Origin: Candidatus Iainarchaeum sp.
GTDB lineage: Archaea; Iainarchaeota; Iainarchaeia; Iainarchaeales; DTGL01
Direction of reading: 5' to 3'
DNA length: 32,662 nt
Assembly (NCBI GenBank): GCA_026396995.1
Contig: JAPLVS010000002.1
Location: forward strand, 1-32,662
In this document: positions 28,764 to 32,662 of the stretch, piece by piece
How the letters are laid out: each line of letters opens with the position of its first letter
Numbering within the stretch: position 1 is the first letter of the stretch
Made by a program: the position numbers and the translations under genes
Notes under the pieces: model-generated
Told to the model about the DNA's origin: nothing
Seen by the model: only the letters and a program-made list of their open reading frames with translations
Databases searched by the model: none

Positions 28764-29579
28764 ATGTTCGGCAGGAAAAGGAAGGAACTTGAAGTGATGT
28801 GGGTTGCCCACGGGGTTGCGGTGAAGGAAGAGGCTGAGTTAAATGAATTTTTTGGAGTGAGAGAGGACACGGTCAGGCCGGGGGCAACGCAGCGCGACCG
28901 GCTGGTCGAACACCTGAATCAAGTAATACAGCCAGGGGATAAAGTTTTGGTTGAAATGGAACAAGAAAAAGTAAACGAGCTGAAAATTAGCTGGGCCAAA
29001 GACCCCCTTGTGCCCATGAGTGAAAGGTTTTGGAGGCCTGTTTTTGAGGCAATCTGGCAAAAAGGCGGGAATATTGTTGGAATCGAATCGCCTGCCGGAA
29101 ACAGGCATGCCAATGATTTGATTATGGACAGGAAATTTACAAGATATGGCGCCTCCCCTGTTCTTTCAAATTATGAGAGTTTCCGAAGGGAAAACGTAAT
29201 AGTTTTCCCGCTCAGGGAAAGGCTGATGGCAAAAAAGACAGCAAGGGAAATGGAAGGCACAGCGCCGGTAAGATGCGCAATTATGGGTGCCGCCCATTCG
29301 GTATACCTGCCTAGCTGGCTGAGAAGTTATGGAATCAAGCCGAAAAGATGGAAATACAGTTTGAGGGCAAGTGACGGCGACAGAAGGGCTGCAATGATGG
29401 GTTACTATTGGAACAATGAGCGCATTCGCGAAAAGAGGAGAAAGGCAAAGGCAGGAAGGAAAGCCAAACAGCGGACAGCACGCGAAAATGCAAGAAGAGA
29501 TAGAGTAAGAAGGAAAGCCGAACTGCGCGAAGCAAGGCAGGCATTGCGTCTGCAGAGAACCGCCAAAAAGCCGCGGTGA
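28764..29579 (+). CDS. Unknown protein downstream of pelA, very basic C-terminus
   Basis: 271 residues from the ATG at 28764, one base after the pelA stop. Not recognised. The N-terminal 190 residues look like an alpha/beta globular domain: 'LEVMWVAHGVAVKEEAELNEFFG', 'PGDKVLVEMEQEKVNEL', 'KGGNIVGIESPAGNRHANDL', 'PVRCAIMGAAHSVYLPSWLRSYGI'. The strand-helix units and 'GAAHSVYLP' loosely recall TraB/EreA-like hydrolase domains, which is a guess. The last 70 residues are almost entirely basic helix ('KRRKAKAGRKAKQRTARENARRDRVRRKAELREARQALRLQR'), typical of ribosome- or RNA-binding tails. Tight coupling to pelA suggests a link to ribosome rescue; no function is claimed. Confidence 0.7.
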   Translation: MFGRKRKELEVMWVAHGVAVKEEAELNEFFGVREDTVRPGATQRDRLVEHLNQVIQPGDKVLVEMEQEKVNELKISWAKDPLVPMSERFWRPVFEAIWQKGGNIVGIESPAGNRHANDLIMDRKFTRYGASPVLSNYESFRRENVIVFPLRERLMAKKTAREMEGTAPVRCAIMGAAHSVYLPSWLRSYGIKPKRWKYSLRASDGDRRAAMMGYYWNNERIREKRRKAKAGRKAKQRTARENARRDRVRRKAELREARQALRLQRTAKKPR

Positions 29580-29613
29580 AAAGAATAAATTCTGCTTTGG
29601 GTGTAATTCTATT

Positions 29614-31314
29614 ATGCCTTCAAGGAAAAGGCCTTCAGGGAAAATGCTTCCAGCGGAAAGGCTTTCACGCGAATTGCCTGTTTTGCCGCGCTGGAGCCAG
29701 GGCACTTATAATTCGGTTGTGAGGGGGCTGCAAAGCAAAAAAAGCATTCCCAGAGTGGCAAAAAAGTTCGGTTTAAGCGAACGGGATGTGCGGGCAATCA
29801 GGCAAAGGGAAATCAGAAGGCTTAGGTGGGATGAACAGCGCCAGCTCCGTGAAATAGGGGAAAGTTTCGGCCTTACACGGGAAAGGGTGAGGCAGATAGC
29901 CCCGGACTTCAACATGAAAAAAGAAGACTTTTTGCTTTTGCAATGGATTAAACAGCACAACCTGCGCATAAAAGACCCGGCTGAACTGAAAAGGTTCATG
30001 GAAAAAAACTATTTCAGGAATTACCGGGTGCTGGCAAGGGCGCTGGGAATTAAAGAGAATGCAGAAAGCGCAGTGGGGTTTCTCAGGGAAAGACTTGCCG
30101 CTTCCAAAGATGCGTATAAGGAAAGGCGGCGGCACAACAAGGAAAAGATACGCAGATGGGCTGAAAAAGTGAAAAAAACACATCCTGAAAGGCTCTCATA
30201 TGGGCATTTGTTCAAGAACCGACGGAAGCTGCTTCATAGGATACTTGGAGCGTACTGCAGGGACAAATCAGAGATTCAAAATAATAGTTCAAGGATTTTT
30301 CAAAGGTTCCTTGCGGATGTCGGCGTTTCAATGGAACAGGCAGGAATGAACAAGCCCAACACATCAAAAAAGCAGGCAAAGGGGAAAATCCTTCAACGCG
30401 CCAACTGGCCTTTGCCTGTGAGATATGCATCATACTATTATCCGCCTGAAGATGCCGCAAAGGAGGAGAAAGCGCGCGGGAAGCGCGGCCTTGGCAGCCA
30501 CGGCATCATTCCCGGCAGTTTAAGAGAGCTTGTGGCCAAAGGGCAGCTTGTGAAATCACAAATCGGCTCAAGGGACTATTATTTCAGGCCTGGCCGGGAA
30601 GAAAGAATGCAGGCAATGCGCAGGCGCGCAGTGCGATTCGCTTTGGGCAGGAAAGAAAGGGGCCTTAATACAAGCATTACCTTTGGAAAGGCAGAAGCAA
30701 GAGAACTGGTTTTGCTGAGGCTCGGGGAGAAGCCGATGACAATGACAGGCATCGGCGAAATAAGAATCGGAAAAAGAGAAAGCCTTCGGACAAATATCGA
30801 CTCAATTAAGAAAGCCCTTGAAGAGCTTTTAAGAGAAGGAAAAATAGAAAGGCAGGAAATCGGCGGCGTGACGTATTACTTCCTGGGCGAACAAAAGTTT
30901 GCGGCGCCCAAGGCAAAAGGAAGGCCTGCAGCGAGAGAGCCTGCACCGCTCCAACCTCAAAAAAAGGCAGTTGCTCCCAGAACAAAAGAAAGAGCCGCCG
31001 GAGGGGAGCCTGAATCTTTGCCCCAAAAAAAAGTAAGGGAACCAGTTCCAAAAACAGGCCCAGCCATCACGAGAAGGTTTGAAGAGCTGATGAGGCCTGT
31101 TGCCGGAAGCGATGAAACTGCAATCGGACAGCTTGAAGCGCTAAGGGAAAGAAGGAGGGAAATCGGCAGCCTGCTGGTGGAAAGCAGGGGAAAACTCGCA
31201 GACAAGGAACTGAGGGTGCTGCAAAGGGAAAAGGCAAGGCTCATCCAGCAAATAGACGAAATAACAGCGCAATTGAGGAAAAGCGGCTTGCCTGAAAAAG
31301 AATGGCACACATGA
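29614..31314 (+). CDS. Large multi-HTH protein with sigma-region-4-like motif
   Basis: 566 residues; not recognised as a whole. The N-terminus carries two helix-turn-helix motifs in a row: residues about 42-66 ('SKKSIPRVAKKFGLSERDVRAIRQ') and about 76-96 ('RQLREIGESFGLTRERVRQIAP'). The second is very like region 4.2 of bacterial sigma-70 factors (LEEVGKQFDVTRERIRQIE). The middle (about 100-260) is helical and basic. Two winged-helix-like segments follow ('GSLRELVAKGQLVKSQIGSRDYYFRPG' near 310 and 'SIKKALEELLREGKIERQEIGGVTYYFLGE' near 400). A Pro/Lys-rich linker (about 410-480) precedes a C-terminal helical hairpin. Probably DNA-binding. A TATA-like 'gaataaattc' lies about 27 nt upstream. Confidence 0.75.
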   Translation: MPSRKRPSGKMLPAERLSRELPVLPRWSQGTYNSVVRGLQSKKSIPRVAKKFGLSERDVRAIRQREIRRLRWDEQRQLREIGESFGLTRERVRQIAPDFNMKKEDFLLLQWIKQHNLRIKDPAELKRFMEKNYFRNYRVLARALGIKENAESAVGFLRERLAASKDAYKERRRHNKEKIRRWAEKVKKTHPERLSYGHLFKNRRKLLHRILGAYCRDKSEIQNNSSRIFQRFLADVGVSMEQAGMNKPNTSKKQAKGKILQRANWPLPVRYASYYYPPEDAAKEEKARGKRGLGSHGIIPGSLRELVAKGQLVKSQIGSRDYYFRPGREERMQAMRRRAVRFALGRKERGLNTSITFGKAEARELVLLRLGEKPMTMTGIGEIRIGKRESLRTNIDSIKKALEELLREGKIERQEIGGVTYYFLGEQKFAAPKAKGRPAAREPAPLQPQKKAVAPRTKERAAGGEPESLPQKKVREPVPKTGPAITRRFEELMRPVAGSDETAIGQLEALRERRREIGSLLVESRGKLADKELRVLQREKARLIQQIDEITAQLRKSGLPEKEWHT

Positions 31315-31674
31315 TTATTTTACAGAAAATTCTTTCCATTCCACTTTTCCTTCTTCCACAAGCTTTTTGATGCTGCGCTCTTTTTCCGTGAGCTTTGAAT
31401 CAGCGAACTTGAACTCACAGAAAACAATCTTGTCCTCGTTGAATGCGATGCCGTCTATGGGCGAGCCCAGGAAGCGGAACTGCTTTGGGTCGTAGGGAAA
31501 AGAATCCATCAATGGAAGCCATTGCTCTGTTATCTGGCCGTAGCGCGTGCTCATCGACTGCTTTTTTGAAGAAAGGTCGTCGAGCTCTGACTGGAGGGAT
31601 TGGGCTTTGCGATAGAAAAGAAACAGGAAAAATGCGAGCGCGAGAGCGATGACTGCAAGGATTATTTCAAGCAT
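31315..31674 (-). CDS. Membrane-anchored Holliday-resolvase-related (Endonuc_Holl) nuclease
   Basis: 119 residues. An N-terminal membrane helix (about 3-22, 'EIILAVIALALAFFLFLFYR') and a short coiled coil precede a PD-(D/E)XK-type domain. 'FPYDPKQFRFLGSPIDGIAFNEDKIVFCEFKFADSKLTEKERSIKKLVEEGKVEW' matches the Endonuc_Holl family (predicted endonucleases distantly related to archaeal Holliday junction resolvase), with Asp in 'PIDGI' and E-x-K in 'CEFK' as the catalytic residues. Family members usually have this same membrane anchor. Biological role is not established; DNA repair, uptake or defence are possible. It lies 28 nt downstream of the CARF-like gene on the same strand and convergent with the multi-HTH gene (0-nt gap). 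Confidence 0.85.
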   Translation of the reverse strand: MLEIILAVIALALAFFLFLFYRKAQSLQSELDDLSSKKQSMSTRYGQITEQWLPLMDSFPYDPKQFRFLGSPIDGIAFNEDKIVFCEFKFADSKLTEKERSIKKLVEEGKVEWKEFSVK

Positions 31675-31702
31675 TCCAGGGACCGCCAGAAAGATTCAGA
31701 AC

Positions 31703-32050
31703 TCAATATGTTTTGGTGCCTGCGCCTGTGAGGGTTATAATTTTGTAGTCCCTGCCTGCTTCCTTGAGCGCTGCAAGCAAAGCCATGTGCTCCTTGCCGA
31801 TGCCTGAAATAAGCGATACAAGGAGTTCACCTTCAGGAAGTTCTGTTTTAATCGTGTCTTTTATTGCCTCAAAGCCTGTGCGGCTGTTCACAAGCACCCA
31901 TGAGACTTCTTTTGCTGGCTTGAAGTTTTCCTGGCAGAACTCGTTGCTTACAAGCAGTATTTTATCCCACTGCTCTTCCTGAATCAGCCTTGCAACATGC
32001 CCCCAGGTGCCCCTTCCTTTTCCCAAAGTAGCAATAAAAATCCTTCCCAT
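31703..32050 (-). CDS. Small Rossmann-like protein resembling a CARF ligand-sensing domain
   Basis: 115 residues from the ATG at 32050, supported by 'GGAGTGA' 8 nt upstream; the ORF-track TTG is one codon earlier. The layout is beta1 'RIFIATLG', a Gly-rich loop 'KGRGTWGHVARL', beta2 'DKILLVSNE', beta3 'SWVLVNS', helix 'GFEAIKDTIKTEL', beta4 plus motif 'LLVSLISGIGKEHMALLAALKEAG', beta5 'YKIITLTG'. The first strand and loop and the 'S-G-x-G-K-x-x-M-A' segment occupy the positions of CARF motifs I and II (N-x-TGG-x-K-x-M). CARF domains bind cyclic oligonucleotides in type III CRISPR systems, but no CRISPR genes are seen here. The call is by eye and tentative. Confidence 0.5.
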   Translation of the reverse strand: MGRIFIATLGKGRGTWGHVARLIQEEQWDKILLVSNEFCQENFKPAKEVSWVLVNSRTGFEAIKDTIKTELPEGELLVSLISGIGKEHMALLAALKEAGRDYKIITLTGAGTKTY

Positions 32051-32122
32051 CAAATCACTCCAATAAATTAATATATTAATGAAACATTTAAAGAAAACCT
32101 TAAAAGGGCTCCTGAAACGCTT

Positions 32123-32476
32123 TCAGGCGCCGGTTTCAGGCCCAACAAACTTTTCCTTTGCCTGCCTGTAAATCGCAAGGAAAAACTTGCCTTTTTCGTT
32201 TGTGTAATAAAACCTGTTCGAGCCGGCATCAAAAAAAGAAACAACGCCAACCGCAACAAGCGATTCCGCTAATTCAAAAATGTCCTCCTGTTCCATTCTC
32301 GGGAACTCGGCTTTAAGCATCATAAGGCTTTTTGCCTTTTCAGCAAGCGACTGGACAACCAGTATGCAGAGATTGGACTTCATTATCGTGTAATACGCAG
32401 GATTCTGCTCGAGAAACCTAACGAACTCGTCGGGAGGCTGCTGGGTTCCACCCTGCTCGGCCACAAGAACGGTCAT
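32123..32476 (-). CDS. Small winged-helix-like protein
   Basis: 117 residues; not recognised as a named family. Helical N-terminal two thirds ('PPDEFVRFLEQNPAYYTIMKSNLCILVVQSLAEKAKSLMMLKAEFPRMEQEDIFELAESLVAVGVVSFFD') followed by a beta hairpin 'SNRFYYTNEKGKFFLAIYRQ'. This is the arrangement of a winged-helix domain, with 'LVAVGVVSFFDAGSNRFYYTNEKG' as last helix plus wing. Such small wHTH proteins often regulate their neighbours. It lies 72 nt upstream of the CARF-like gene on the same strand, a gap that contains an AT-rich stretch ('taatatattaat') likely to be a promoter for that gene. A regulatory link is inference. Confidence 0.68.
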   Translation of the reverse strand: MTVLVAEQGGTQQPPDEFVRFLEQNPAYYTIMKSNLCILVVQSLAEKAKSLMMLKAEFPRMEQEDIFELAESLVAVGVVSFFDAGSNRFYYTNEKGKFFLAIYRQAKEKFVGPETGA

Positions 32477-32537
32477 AAACTAAAAGAAAGCGCTTGTTAT
32501 ATTAAAGGGTTTTGGAACTGGGGGCGGTGTAGAAATC

Positions 32538-32662
32538 CTATTGGAGTGCGAGGGTTAGCGTGATTTTGATTGTTCGTCCGATGTGTTCGATGTTGTAGGC
32601 TATTGCTTTGATGGTTGCTTGTTTTTGTTGGTTTGCTGCGTTTTTTGCTCGAACAAACCCTC
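32538..32662 (-). CDS. Probable transposase, C-terminal end (runs off the window)
   Basis: On the minus strand, entering from the window edge, an open frame of 40 codons ends at TAG (32538-32540). It reads 'GFVRAKNAANQQKQATIKAIAYNIEHIGRTI' then 'KITLTLALQ'. The end resembles the 'A-IKA-AYNI-R' tail of DDE transposases of small insertion sequences, although no catalytic residue is visible here. Alternative frames on this strand have no comparable pattern. The remainder lies outside the window. If confirmed, it marks a mobile element bordering the CARF-like/nuclease set. Confidence 0.4.
   Translation of the reverse strand, partial: GFVRAKNAANQQKQATIKAIAYNIEHIGRTIKITLTLALQ

Overview
The window comes from an archaeal chromosome. 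Evidence: ribosomal protein L15e, the ribosome-recycling ATPase ABCE1, Pelota, an Sm-like protein, an archaeal-type cofactor-independent phosphoglycerate mutase, an NcsA/TtuA-type tRNA thiolase, two tRNA genes with bulge-helix-bulge introns at 37/38, class III (pilin-like) signal peptides, and TATA boxes about 25-28 nt upstream of many start codons (leaderless transcripts). Compact genes and many short lineage-specific proteins suggest a DPANN-type archaeon, perhaps near Diapherotrites/Micrarchaeota; this placement is inference only.

Layout. 1-2424: 3' part of metG, then a lemA-htpX pair. 2434-4355: a 51-aa protein diverging from a lipoprotein built of 20 Cys-containing repeats. 4402-8598: intron-containing tRNA-Ser(CGA), a site-2-type protease preceded by a half-TBP-like protein, a DUF2226-like protein, a MinD - Sm-like - membrane protein operon, and tRNA-Ala(GGC) with an 18-nt intron. 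8614-12805: an HTH-like protein diverging from a 753-aa coiled-coil protein, a zinc ribbon, tRNA-Val(GAC) and an unknown protein. 12875-16594: ncsA diverging from L15e, a shortened RNase P Rpp30-like protein, and two tandem paralogues carrying an HxxE + DxHN signature reminiscent of aspartoacylase/M14 zinc hydrolases. 16629-22530: mtnA plus class II aldolase, HD protein, two membrane proteins, TctA-like carrier, JAMM-like protein and apgM. 22579-24274: four small pilin-like genes in one tight operon. 24280-31314: GNAT, ABCE1 and a stand-alone Asn-synthetase-type domain on the minus strand, diverging from pelA, an unknown protein and a large multi-HTH protein with a sigma-region-4-like helix-turn-helix. 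31315-32662: a minus-strand set of wHTH-like, CARF-like and membrane-anchored PD-(D/E)XK nuclease genes, then the likely 3' end of a transposase at the window edge.

Functional themes. Translation and its quality control dominate (MetRS, three tRNAs, NcsA, L15e, RNase P, ABCE1, Pelota). MtnA and the aldolase may dispose of methylthioadenosine-derived sugar phosphate. The pilin-like operon and the repeat lipoprotein point to a surface apparatus. The most speculative and interesting parts are the CARF-like/nuclease set at the right end, the duplicated hydrolase-like pair wrapped around the RNase P gene, and the Cys-repeat lipoprotein. I see no rRNA genes, no CRISPR array and no complete insertion sequence. 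No gene-free stretch exceeds 300 bases once the 51-aa gene at 2434-2589 is counted.
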